From contig NC_067120.1 in assembly GCF_021347895.1 (NCBI RefSeq), positions 10,153,361-10,217,360 of the forward strand: a stretch of 64,000 nt of DNA, given 5' to 3'. This document shows, piece by piece, positions 26,620 through 39,308 of this stretch. The notes below the pieces were generated by a model, which searched no databases, was not told where the DNA came from, and worked only from the letters and a program-made list of their open reading frames with translations. This DNA is from Acanthochromis polyacanthus (taxonomy: Eukaryota; Chordata; Actinopteri; Pomacentridae). A program made the position numbers and the translations under genes. The first letter of the stretch is position 1. Each line of letters opens with the position of its first letter.

Positions 26620-28210
26620 ATGTTGCCATTTACGACAACTTTTCTCATGCAATGCTTCAAAACGTACACAAAAGTTATTTTGGAACTGCACGTATGTAGT
26701 AAGTTCAGACAACAAATGAATTTTTGTTGAGAACACAGAATAAAGATGGTGGTTTCAGTTCAATCGAAGCACCATAACGTGCATAAACATGCATGTCTTG
26801 TGCATCAAGGCAGTGTCAATTTTTCCAGTGTCAAAGCAAGATGACAAATGTTCTCCATGCTTAACTGAGTGATGTGAGTGCTCGGACACAATCGTAAAAA
26901 GAAGAATAAAAAAAGATAATTAATGCTTCAGTTGCCGACTCACTCTCGCTCAATAACAAAAACTACAAATGTCACTTGCAGGCATGGGGGTCAGTTTACA
27001 CGCTCAGTCACTGCAGTGTCATGTGAGGAATTCTTCACCAACCAGCTCCCAATTTCATGGCACATTTCCACTGAGGACTACATATGTTTGGGGAATGTAA
27101 AGTGAAGCGGCAGGGGGCAGTTCTCCTGGATTAAGTCTGCTCATCAGTTTATCATTCATCAGACAGCAGGGGAGTTTCAGCACAGAAGAAAAAAGGGCAG
27201 AGGAAAAATCCCTAATTTTCTACAGCCATACCTTCCTTTGTACTTCAGGATTAACGACAGGGCTGAGAGAACCTGATGAGTTTAAAGCTTCAGAGGAGAG
27301 CAGGGTGAAAGAAAGCCAGATCAGAACAGAGATACCATTAGAGAATCTCATAAATCAAGAGTGCTTATGGTGGGGGAATACGCTCTAAAAGACCATCTGG
27401 ACTTCCCAACCTTAACATTTATTTTGAGCTGCCTCCACTGAGAATATGCTTTAAAGGACAGAATTTTCCTCAGTATTACTACACATAAAGAGCCTCACTT
27501 TACGTTGTCTCCAGTTTGTTCACTTTCTGTCGGTGACTCATAAAGACTTTGAGTTTAAAAAAACAAAACAATAAAAGGACCAGAGGCGAAACAGAGGCAC
27601 TGATACCCAGAAACCAAACGCTGTATGTTACACAGTTCTGTGCTGATTACTGGGAAAATCCAGCGTCACCAATTTACCGTGATCATCATGTTCGAGTGAA
27701 GCTGACACCCAGGCTTCTCAGAAAGATAAGTACGACTCTCTGCGAGGCCTTCGTGGTCCTGCCAGCTTCCTGCAGACACCTCTTCCTTTCTGCGCTTCCT
27801 GATGTTATCATAATCCGGGACCCAGTGTGGACCTTTGTAGCTCATGGCCTCGTCTTCCGCTAGCACACGTGTGCGTCACATTATCTGTTGAGAGGCCAGA
27901 CTCGGCATCCTGTCAGGTGGGGGAGGGGTTGTGCAGTAATGTCGGGAACAGGAAAAGGAAGTGGACACGACCAGGATTGGGTGAGAGAATGGAAGGAACA
28001 GAGTACTATCGCCCGTCTCCTTCAATAATTTACAAAAAACTGTTTCATATTTTCAAAACTGTTATTAAAACAGAACTCTTCCACTGTATCAGCATGACTG
28101 AAAGCATCTTTAGGAACTATACTGGCTGACACAGAGCTGAACTGTCTGCACATAGGCGGTCTATAGTCTGACATAGTGCCTGACCATTTGAAAAATGAGA
28201 AGAAAAAAAC
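26620..28210. other. gene-free interval
   Basis: No gene is recognised. An open frame at 27549-27863 (+) overlaps an antisense frame and has no family signature. Composition is mixed around 26920-27400. Confidence 0.45.
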
Positions 28211-28217
28211 GTGCGTG

Positions 28218-28283
<66 letters not shown>

Positions 28284-28312
28284 TGTGTCTGTGTCTGTGT
28301 CTGTGTGTGCGT
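28211..28312. repeat. (GT)n microsatellite with GTGTCT block
   Basis: A nearly uninterrupted GT repeat of about 80 bases is followed by four GTGTCT-type units. Long reverse-strand frames of His-Thr repeats across this tract are products of the repeat and are not genes. Confidence 0.98.
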
Positions 28313-31080
28313 GAACATGTGCATGCGTTGGCCCACCACTTGGGTGTAGTGTGAGTGAAAGTCAAGCCATGAGCTTGGTCTGGCTCTGCACACTTAACTG
28401 GGCTTGGAGCTCTTATTTCAATGGATGCCTAAGTAGAGTTTGACTTTGAAGGCTTTGATCCGGAGGCAATGCTATGGCATTTGACTTCTAGCTAAAAAAA
28501 AAGCAGTGTGTCAGACCTCTGGGGTCACTGGGATCACTTATCGCAGCTGAAAATAACCAGTGGCAAGCCACGATTTGGGGAATCTAAAAGAGGGCTGACA
28601 TTAGCAGGTGCCCTGAGGTGGAATAGAGACAGCTACAGAGCAGGTCACTGACCTTGGACCACAGAGAAGTTCTTTTTCTTTTTCAATTTTTTTTTTAAAC
28701 CCGAGGGCCTGGTTTCACTTAGCAGAAAGGTTCTTCAGCTGAAACTGGTGAACAACAAAAACTACTTCACCAAGTGTATGAAACACTACAAAATGAGTAT
28801 CAATAAATAAGGCACAGCAGTGAGGTCCAGCTTTTCAAAATTATTACTGTTGTGTTGACAAATTATTAGAACTGCCATGACATGAAATTTAGACTTTTTT
28901 TTTTCCTTCTGCAGGGAAGTTACTCAAACAGAAATGATCAAATATTGTAACTTAATGTAGAGCATTCGTGATTACAAAAAATAATAATAATAATCCAAAC
29001 GTGGAAACTTTTCCATTACAACATCCACGTGTCAAAAGTCATCAGCACTGCATTTGATGATTCAGAGCAAACGTCACTCATTTACTTTAGCAGTCTTCCT
29101 ACCCACACTCACAGAGAAGACAGACATGTTCGTAAGTAGGCCATGTGTTTCATATAAAGTAAAAATAAAATCTACCCCAGATACCTTGCAACATGGATTC
29201 TCATTCAGGCTAATGATGTGATAGTGGATCTAGAGTATTTCAGACTAAACCTGAAAACTTCATCTCACTAACAACCAGTGCCAGCTTGTGTTTCACTGTA
29301 AAGAATGGCAACATTGGTGGTCTTAGTGATAGATTATGTCACAAGGATCATATCACATGACTGAAGTAACTCATACAACTCAACACCAGCAATGCTCGGA
29401 TACTTGTGTGACACCAGCAGGTGCTCATTATTATTGCTCTTTTTGTGCAACTACTGAGGTTCTTTTGTAATCATACTTGATAATCATTGCTACAAATTGT
29501 AATGGATACAAAAATCTTCATTTGTAAAGACTGAACCCATCTCCTGGTCTAATTCCTAAAAGATAGATATGATGGGCAGTGACATTTTCTCAAAAGCTGG
29601 ACTCCAGAATGATCACCTGTAACGGTTTTGTTTTGGTTTTTTTCCTAAAAGGCAATCGAGAACTTCTGTAGCAAAAGTGCACGAACACGTACGCTGCAGT
29701 TCAACCTCTGTCTCCCAGCATTCTCTGTCTCCTGCTGTTGCGCGTTGAGAAAAATAAAATAAAAAAAATCGATGGGGCATGCATGTACACATTTGTGTTT
29801 ACAAGTACATCTGAAGACATAATGTCACAGAGGGTTAACCCGCAGACAAGTGGCAGTAAGGATGCCAGGCTGCTGTGTTCATAAATTAAAGAAAAGGCCC
29901 GTCTCCAAAACAATTCAGTCGTGTTGAGACGATTCACTCTTCTGTAGCAGAGGGTTAGGGTCTGTTAAATTGTATCACTACAGGGTGAAAACACATTTGT
30001 ACATGTCAGTGTCTGTTTTCTGTGACATTAACAGCATGCCATTTACAAAATAATCGAATTAGCCATAACAAAAAAACTCATTCTTTAATCACATTTAACT
30101 GTCTCATATTTATTTATAATTGTCTTTACTAATGCAAATACTGTGAAAAGTCATTACATGCTGGAAGCCTGTTTCAATGGGGGAAAAAGTTGAACTGCTG
30201 GTGATTGTAAAGCCTGACCTGACAACATGTACTTGAAATATTGCAGTGGGTTCATGGTCCCAAGAGGATCAATCATACATTTTTAGTGAGTACTGCAAGA
30301 AAAAAAAAATATTATTCCATCATGTGAATACAGATTTCTGGTGCACTTTGAGATGAAAATTAAGAAGATGCTTCCTGAGCTAAAATATGCTCCCGAGAGG
30401 ACAAACCCATTTCATTTTAATGACCCAATGACCTCTTCTCTTTAGCTAAGCTTAGCGCTAAGAACAGCAAAATTGCCAGTCCGTTGTTAAGTCCAACGCC
30501 TTTGTGTTGTTAGGTGTAATGAACATCGCAGGCTGCTAGGGAGGTTTTAGACTTCTAGTCTTGCTAATCCCTAAACCACACAACACTCCTGACTCAGCTG
30601 CTGCTTGCTCAAATAAGAACGGTGCCCTAATAATGGCATTGGTTCAACAATATTTGGTTCCAACAATCAAAAATCCAGGCATTAAATTTACACTTAAGGC
30701 ACAGATTTAAGAAACTGCTAATCTGCTATTTCTCTTGCATTCCTTTATCACTGAACTTTGTTTATTAATTCATTAATTTAATCAACAGATAATTTGACTC
30801 ATTATTTCAACACTAAAATGCATTTGAGGCAATGTCCTAAATCTTACATTTTTGGGTGCAAATAATATATTGACAAGCATTAAGGTTGCAAAATGATCAT
30901 ACTATCTTGACATTTTGACTTAAAGCAATGATAAATTCAGATTCTGACTATGGCTGTACTTGTAGCCCATTAATAACCATTATTATGGTATTATTTATGT
31001 AAAATAAACAAACATAAAACTGGACTCTATCACATGATCCTTTACCACATAATCTACACAGTTCTTGAAACCATTTGAAT
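28313..31080. other. gene-free interval
   Basis: No gene is recognised. There are several A and T runs (for example near 28897 and 30301). An A/T-rich stretch with no repeat identity fills most of it. Confidence 0.45.
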
Positions 31081-31208
31081 ATTATTATGCTTATAATTAT
31101 ATTGTTGTTTTATTGTTGTTTATTGCTGCTCATACTGCATGCTGTGTGCTGCTGTAACATGGGAAATTTCCCTGGTCATGGGGAGTAATAAAGGATTATC
31201 TTATCTTA
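31081..31208 (+). repeat. LINE 3' end fragment
   Basis: A TTATTGTTGTTTATTGCTGC-type stretch is followed by GTGCTGCTGTAACATGGGAAATTTCCC, then AATAAAGGATTATC and two TCTTA units. This order (a TTG-rich stretch, CTGCTGTAAC, AATTTCCC, AATAAAGGAT and a short TCTTA repeat tail) is typical of the 3' end of L2-like LINEs in teleosts. Only the 3' end is present, so it is a 5'-truncated insertion. No reverse transcriptase sequence is visible upstream. Confidence 0.65.
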
Positions 31209-32960
31209 AAATGCCCAGTGATAAACTAAATATCGAGAAATGGACATGGTAACACATGCACACAGTATGTTAAAATATTAATTTGGATGAATTTTATGTA
31301 AAAATTTGCTTTGATTTTTGAAGAGGTCTCTTGAAATGTTTATGAACCAATCTGCTTAAAAAGAACAAAGACAGTCACTCTGTTAAAATACTCTTTACCA
31401 GGACTTAAAGCAAGGCCATAGGAAATTTAAAAAATGCTGTTCAAAAGCTCTTTTCTTCGTGTGCTCTATGAACACAAAAGAATGTTTGGACAAAGACAAA
31501 GCTGGAAAAAATGCTGCTGCCGTTAAAAACAAAAAGAATATTAAAAGTCTTAAAATATGGAAGGGTGGAAAAGACACGAAGGGGAGAGTGAGATGGCATG
31601 TGAAGGAACAGAGAGCAGAGGGGAGACGGGGAAAGGAGAGACAGATCAATACGAGTCAGGAAATAAGGTAGAAAAGGTTATTTACTTGACATTGATCTGT
31701 TGTAGCGGCAGCAGAGCTTGCCCTGTTTCTCTTTTGTTAACCTTTAAGCCCGAGTATACTCACAAATGACGGGGGAGTCAACTAACAGGTGTAATTTATG
31801 GATCGAAGGAGGTCGCAGTGCCTCTGTCACTGACTGGTGCCTATATGGTTACAGCCATGAAGACATATAGAACATCAACACGGATAATAAGGACAATTTT
31901 ATTATGCACTGAGGACAGACTTACCGGTCATGACACACATTTAAACAAATATTTACTTCCCTAATCTTGCATGAATTATTAACGTACAGAACATTTGTGT
32001 ATGTATAGTCCCATATGGAAGAATGTAAACAGAAACCAAATTCTGAGACACACATCTGAATGTAAACTACTGTGTGTTCCTCTAAGACATGACTTACATA
32101 TCCAATGTAGAGGGAAGATAGTAGTGTGCCAAAGTAGAAACTAAGTATGTAAATGCCGGGGGGCTGGAAAAGCATGTAGTGTGTCTGATTCTCATGATTC
32201 TCGCGTGTCTTGAATTGACCTCCGGGTACAGACATATAAAATATTCTTTCTGACTTAACCACAACTGTAAATCTTTACGCAAAACTCAATTAATCAAGCC
32301 TTTTAGTTGCCCAATTTTAACCAAAATCTTTGGCATAATGTAGCTACCATGCACAGATAGGTGATAACATTTAAAGGTTTACCCTTTAATTGAAAAATAA
32401 GTCAGTCAGTCTCAGAGCAACACTTATTGACTCCATGACAAAATGTAAAGCAGAAAACACGGTTGACTGTTTCTGGGGGGGTTTCTCTCTGATTTCTGTG
32501 TAGGTTATCGGTCATGTAAGTCACAGTCATCCAAAGGGCTACAACTGGCCGGTGAGCAGCACATAAGTGGTGCATATTCACTGCAAACATTTCAAAAAAG
32601 TAACTTCATTATATTTTCACATGCAGCGTATGCAGCCCTTTTGGGTCAAAAGGTGTATATATTTTTTTTTTAATTAAACTACCAGTACACATGAAATTAC
32701 TGCTTGGTATCAAACAGGGATTCCTCTTCAGAGTCTTGATCACCTCATTGGCATTTATTTGCCAGTACCAGCTGATGGCTGCTTAGTAGCTTTATCCCCT
32801 ACAGAGTCTACTGTCGTCTATGTCAACTTAGCCATATTACTCAAACTTGGTGAAAAACCAAGTTTCACAGAGATGTGCTGGCTCCAGAAACTGAAGACAC
32901 AACAATCCTAAAGTGAAAGCTCGCTATCCTGCTTTGCCATAACCCAACACCTCACATGCA
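31209..32960. other. gene-free interval
   Basis: No gene or transposon is recognised. Open frames at 31395-31671 lie on both strands over a purine-rich segment and are not convincing. Confidence 0.45.
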
Positions 32961-33094
32961 CTGCAGGTATAGCCACCAACAAGACAATTTGCGTCACATC
33001 TGCTCTGCAATGTGTCCGTGTATATTAAACATTCAGAGAGACTACGGCATAAGAGCTTCTGTAGAAGGTTACTGGTCCTCCCTTCCTTAAGGAA

Positions 33095-33180
33095 CAAAAG
33101 GAGCCTCCTGGATAAGAGGTGAAACATCTACAAAAAAAGACTAGTCCAGTTGTCTTCTGCTGAGGCTCTTAAGATTCCCT
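33095..33180 (+). repeat. diverged copy of structured retroposon (AGAGGTGAAAC family)
   Basis: The core GAGCCTCCTGGATAAGAGG, followed by TGAAACATCT, matches AGCCTCTTGGATGAGAGG plus TGAAACGTCT at 39218-39250 in the other copy of the window. Downstream AGACTAGTCCAGTTGTCTTCTGCTGAGGCTCTTAAGATTCC also fits the usual continuation of this dispersed teleost repeat. The upstream limit cannot be placed; related sequence may extend to about 32820. No target duplication is seen. It probably belongs to a Penelope-like or SINE-like retroelement family, but that assignment is tentative. Confidence 0.6.
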
Positions 33181-36100
33181 CTGTAATGATATGAAGTGTC
33201 TGTATGATAGGACGCTACAACTACCAAGGTTTAACAAAACAGCAGTAGACTACAAGTAGGAATCATAATCTACTCATTGTCCATCTTTGTATGTCCACAG
33301 AGCAGGTACAGATACTAAAAAAGGTGTTTCCATTTGTCATTATATTCGATTATTGTAGTTTTGCTCAAGTGAATAAAAGCTTGTGCAACTCCACCTTCAC
33401 TTCCATCTTTTTCATGTTTCTCCATACAAAGTAGGATATCTCTCAACAGCTAACTAGCTAAATATCAACATGTTTTCTTTAGAACTGCAGTATCCGTATT
33501 TAACAGATTACCACAACAATCACATTAAAATACATTTCTTCTGATGAAGATGCAGCAAGCGATGAGTTCATAAGTATGCTCCTGTATGTCTTATCATAGT
33601 TAGCAGCAGGAGGTGAAGGATTGTTTTTCTGGGATTTTTGAATGAATCGTAAAACAAGCACAACTTACTGGTTTTAGAAGCTGACTTGTTGTTTGATACC
33701 TCTACTGTGCAGTGGTCAAAATAAATTGTAAAATGGTTCTAGATAGACTCCAATATCTAACAAACACCACTGCTTGCTCAAATCACTTCTATTCTGAATA
33801 TTTAAAAAATCCTTTTTATTACTACTGCACTACTAAGACAAAATAAGACACATAAAAGCTAATAAAGATTTAACTCAACTGACTTTAGCTGCAGACAGAA
33901 GGGTCACACTATACTTTCATGCAGCACATCCGCAGTGCCTGGCCTGGGCCCAGTGAACACTTCCACACATCCATCATGTCTCTTTTTTAGCCCGTGAAGA
34001 TGGCACAGACCTGATGCACCGAATGAGGAACTATTTGTTCTTCCATATGCCAGTACTTGTAATCGTTTTCTCGGGATCCTGCCAATTTTTGCCCTTTGCC
34101 AACAAGGGCCACATGTTTCCACAAAGGAAAGTCTGGCAAGTGGCACACGGATGATTTTGTAATTTGGGCATCGCAGAAATAAACTCTGATACTACCCAAA
34201 GCACTACAAGCATGTTATTGTTTCACTTTACTCTATCTGCACTCTTTTTTTCATCCAGAGCTGCTTCTTGTGTGGATTAAAATCACAGCAACAACAATTC
34301 TAGTGTTCCTTGCTGGAGCTAAACAATGTATAACAAATGTTCCCACTATCAAAGACATATGTATAGAAAGTGAAACCCTTGTTTTACTTTCTTTCCTTCT
34401 GCTTGCTTGTGGTAGTATCCACCCACCTCAGGGCATGTTGTGTCTGACTGCTGACACCAACAACCTCGCACGTCCTTCTATTTACACTCTTAAGGCATTG
34501 TAATTTCAAGATGTGGGATTTTTCATTGGCTACACTAACTGACTGAAACTTAGCCGGTCTCACTGAGTTGGGTGGGCTGCTTAATAAACATGCATTGGCT
34601 GTTCAGGTTCACAACCTTTCCACAAGGCACAACCATGTGCTCTAATGGAAACATTCAATGTTGTGCTAAAGGCTGTCTTTTTTTCCCCCCTTTGTCACAC
34701 TCCTGAATTTCATTTAGTTAGACAAAAATGCCTATATACAGAAACCAAATGGAGGTAAACATTTATGCTAAACAATGAATGCTTGAGTAAATGCATGCCT
34801 TGCCTTGACACAAGGGTCGTGCAACCCTTTAAAAAGCCAAGAGTAAAGAAAAAAATATACATATTTTAATGTCCCTATACAGGTGCATGTGTATAGGCAG
34901 TTCTCAGTCCACTGTGTATTCTGGTGACTCATTTTCAGGGAGGAAGTAGACCCATGGGGTGAGCTGACCCTAAAAGAGCCAGGGAATTTGTTTTTTTGCT
35001 CCTGAACTTGGCTATATCTCACTTTCTAGAGGTGCCTGTCCCACTCACTCACTCTCAAGGACCAAGCCAATCTCCCTTTGTAAATAGAACTATGTTTTAT
35101 AATTCCCCCTCTCTCTCAGATGACCATATCAATAATGCAGAGGAACCACATCTGTCCAGAGCCATGAGATTATTTCTCTGATTTGGGCTGACAGTTATGG
35201 TAATAGTTTGGCAAACAATCTACTCGAGCAACAATGACCACAGATTACAGCTGTTTTCAGATCAGAGAGACTGCAGAGAGACCCATGATTGATTGCTCAC
35301 CAAGAGACAGAGTCAGGCAGTTCAGCCCCCCACATCTCACTTTTGCCTTTCTACGCTGATAACGGAAACATGCCTTTATTTTTAATCTTCCTGGAAATTC
35401 TGTTATATTCTAGATACCAGGGGGCTCCACTTAAATATTTAACAATGCTAAGACTTCAGTGGGTGAGATGCTTAGACTGAAAGTTTCTGTTTAGGGTTGA
35501 ATTGTGAAAAAGTAAACTACACAAATGTAAACCGTATATATAGATATAAATATAATATTATATAATGCAAAATTTAATTATATTGGAAGAGGTGCAGGAG
35601 CTTGTACAAGAACTAAAATAGGTACAGGATAATGAGCCCATTCTGACAACTGGTACAAAGTTGCGAGCGCATTGCTCTAACCACGGGCATCAACAGTTTT
35701 CTCATAAAATCACTAACGATGCATATTATACATTCATCTTTTTATAGTTAGTTTAGAAGCATTTTCACTTTCTTCTTTACATTTACATACCTATATACCT
35801 CTGACTTGAGGAACTTTAATGTTTTGCCCTTGAAGAGGTTTGCATACAATGTTGTTGTACATGTACAGCGACAGAGATATTGTATTCTATGTCTTTATTT
35901 AGTTGCTGTTTGTATTTATATAGGCGGCAAAAAATAAATAAATGTTATTCAGTGAACACTATCTAATGGTCACAATTAATATCCTTTTATTCCCTTACAT
36001 GGCGCATTCCCACTTTTCCAATCATATCACATTCATATCATCCCTTGGCCTAGACGTTACCTTTAAACTAATGTTAAACTCAGAATGTCCATGAAGCACA

Positions 36101-38973
36101 AAGAGTTTACTGCATATCTTCTATAGAACAGGTGTCCTTGCAAACATACAACACAACCCATTCATGTAAAACCGTACCGCGCTAGCTTGCACATCAGTGT
36201 TTGCTAGCATAAAGAACTTGTATCTAAATACCACAGATATCCAACAAAGAGGCTCATTATTTATTAATGACACAAAAGCTGTAACACCATTTGACTAATA
36301 TAAATTTGCATATTTATTAAAAAGGAGACATTTGTGATTAATGGCATCCAGCCATGTCACATGTGGACTGAGAGAAAAATCGTGGCTCATGTAGAGCTCC
36401 GATCAGGGCTCCAGTACTGCTTCCTATCTGGTTATGCAGTGTTATAAACATTCGGAAACAATTACGCAGCATTGCACAATTACAGTTAAATGGCATTTTG
36501 TTTAAATTCAACAGGACAAAATTTAATCGAGTGCATATTGTGTACTTTGAGGAACATGCTTCATAACACCGCATCACCTGAGATTACTGTATCAACACGT
36601 TAATTGCAAATTAGCTGACTCACTGAACTGTAAAATACTGCACAGAAATACTGGCTTGCCTATGCCTGAATCAAACATAACCTATGAAAAATGGGAAAAA
36701 TAAAAAAGAGAATAAAAAATTGTCTTGACGACAAGGACATTGTCAGATAAGTGGAGAAGGGCAGTCAGAGAGCTATTTAGAGTGACGGTAAATGGCCTTT
36801 TTACCATTCCAGCTACCCCTGCCCCCCTTCTCCCGTTTAGGGATGGCATTAGAGACTGCAGACTGACATACATTTTTTATAGCTTCATAAAGTCGTCCAA
36901 TGACCAGGTCACCCTTCTCATAACTAGGGAGCAGAACGCTTGAAAAAAGCCATTCATCACTATGAAAGGGCCTGCTTGTCCAAGCGCCTTCAAACATGCA
37001 CACAGTCTGGCAAGAGACGCTCAGCACAAATGCTAACGTACTTCTGCCACTAATGCCAGATGACCTTCTCACATCTATTAGCGGGCTGGCTGACGCAGAG
37101 GGCAGACACGAGCCCTCCTTGTCTACTGCAAAGATTTCAGTGACAAGGAATAGAAAATATCATGCATGATAATGGCTGTTGCCACCAACACTGCAATCTT
37201 GGCCGTTTTTTTAAACAATACAAGGTAATGTCAGGTGAATGTGAAATAATCTGTGATTAATTGCACACACAAGAAATCTTTGTCTCCAAGTATATTGCCC
37301 TGTAAATTAGTCGTTATTATAGAGGTGCAGTTAGAGGTAATATAACAGAATAACATGACATGCTTTTTTAAATGTGTCCCCTTTGATTTGGCAAGTCAGA
37401 AGGACCTCCGGTGTAGAAGTGGAACGCCCCTCGCAGACAAACCATCAGACCACCAAACCCCATTAGTGCGCAATTAGTGACAGCTGGTGGGTTGTCAGCT
37501 TGGTAATGGCTTCAAAAGGAGTACCCATGGAATACAAAAACCACCAGCGATGCAGTGGTTCAAACCTTGGCGATAACAGTCAAAACAGAAATCTGCTGCT
37601 ATCCTGACACACGCTGATCTCCACTACCAGATCTACAAAATGTACCACACCATGTTACTTAGAACTACCAATTTGAATTACTGCTGGGGGTTTTTTCTTC
37701 CAGTCCATGACATTCTAACAAGAGTGAATGAATGCCGGACCCTGTGAAAATGTAGATATATTCAGCTAATCTCATTTTACTCTTAGGTGTGCTATTTTGG
37801 TGCTCTAACAGTTCCTCCCTCTTGCTGGCCTTTCATTTCAAAAGCAAGTGCTAAGCTATGTGAGGCACAAGAGGTGGACGGACAGAAAAGAGGAGGGGAG
37901 AAGGAAGGAGGAGGGGGGGGTTGAAGTAGTTTAATAATTTATTAAAGAGGGAAAGAAGGCAGCCAAGGGGAACAAATAGTGTTTCTCCCAGAACCAAGCC
38001 CCTCTGACCTCAGCCCTGCGTACCTGAAGCCCAAGCCCCATCGCATTAGTGAAATTCTTATTTGATGGCATTTTAATATTCTGCCTTGATGACTTTTTAG
38101 CAACATTTACTTTCGGAGGTCTCGAGCGCTTCCCCCAGAGGAAATGAAACATGTCAAAACCCATTACGAAAAAATCAAAATTTAAATACCTCAGCCGTGT
38201 TAGCGGTAATACACACAATCCCCACCGCTCAGAGGCAAGGCTCACAAACACTCATCTGCTTGCCGGCTCGTAATGAGTCTGTTTGATGGGTAAGCGATTT
38301 GTGGGTCACCGAGCATACGTTACAGATCCAATTTAACCCTTGATTGCTTGTACTCTGGAGGACCTGGGAAAACGTGTTATTGAAATTTAATACCAGATCA
38401 TTTCTTCTTCCTCCCATGCAGGGACAAAGGTATGCTTACATGACTCCTTCGATGGCCTGTGCAGATGGGGGAGGCAGTGGGAAAAGGCAGCCAAGGAAGG
38501 AAAGGAGAGACAAGACAACAGAGAAAAACAAAGACAATTTTATGCATGAAGGTAATCCTTGCTTCATCTGCAGGTCTTGCTAAACACCAATCCAATTAGC
38601 CCCTGAGGGCGCTACACCGAGCACCAACTCAATTGAATATGTGGTCTCTATCATGCGATATATCTCTGTTATAATAATGTTTATTGCAGTTCACCACTGA
38701 TTGCTTGGGATGACACTTAAAAAACATGATTCATCGCGTAAAGGAATTCATATTCTTCTATAAGGACGCTCCTCTGTTCAGGGGCCGAACATACCAGGAT
38801 GATAAACACCAATATGCACTGTGGGATTTCTCATGAACAAATGTGGTTTATTTAGATTCACTATTACTCACCAAAACATACGGTCGCATCCTTGAGGGCA
38901 AACAAACAGGCATTTCCTGTCTTATAAAAAATGTCAAAGTTAATTTTATTTTTGAATAATAGGAATGAAAATT
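33181..38973. other. gene-free interval
   Basis: No gene is recognised. A segment at 33900-34215 has three overlapping reverse-strand open frames and may be a dispersed repeat of unknown family. About 36700-37450 and 37990-38320 are complex, non-repetitive and could include conserved non-coding elements. 35500-35580 is extremely AT-rich. Confidence 0.45.
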
Positions 38974-38987
38974 TAGCTTTTGGTGTT
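38974..38987. repeat. left target-site duplication
   Basis: TAGCTTTTGGTGTT here is repeated exactly at 39295-39308, directly flanking the retroposon between them. Confidence 0.85.
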
Positions 38988-39294
38988 GTCCGTGTAGGTT
39001 CTCATTCATCCAGTTCATGGTTATCCATGTTCATGGTCGGTGGGGTATCCCAACGACCAATACCAAAACTCATCTGACTAGTGGGGTATCCCCACCGATA
39101 CTCACAACGACCATCGTTGAGTAGTCAGATTGGTATTGGTTGTTGGAATAATAGCCCTGGACACACCTCACACAGGTTTAAAAGCTGAGGCAACACCAAC
39201 CACCACCAGAACTGAAGAAGCCTCTTGGATGAGAGGTGAAACGTCTTCAAGGAACTTTATTAAAGACCAGTGGATTGATTTAAACTACTTTGGA
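38988..39294 (+). mobile_element. 307-bp retroposon with 14-bp target duplication
   Basis: The insertion is flanked by a perfect 14-bp direct repeat (38974-38987 and 39295-39308), which fixes both ends. It opens GTCCGTGTAGGTTCTCATTC and contains the dispersed teleost motif AGCCTCTTGGATGAGAGG plus TGAAACGTCTTCAAGG near 39218-39252. Inside is an imperfect inverted repeat of about 25 bases (39051-39080 against 39122-39146) enclosing GTGGGG-TAT-CCCCAC at 39081-39095. Near the 3' end TGAAGA and TCTTCA, and within them CCTCT and AGAGG, can form a nested stem. There is no poly-A tail and no coding capacity. The family could be the 3' part of a Penelope-like element or a SINE; I infer retrotransposition from the duplication. 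Confidence 0.75.
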
Positions 39295-39308
39295 TAGCTT
39301 TTGGTGTT

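Noticed and set aside
28022..28393. Two long reverse-strand open frames rich in His-Thr
   Set aside because: They are translations of the GT microsatellite and its flanks and have no independent coding signal.
29833..29850. GGGTTAACCC palindrome
   Set aside because: It is ten bases with no partner ends and is expected by chance; it is not a TTAA element terminus.
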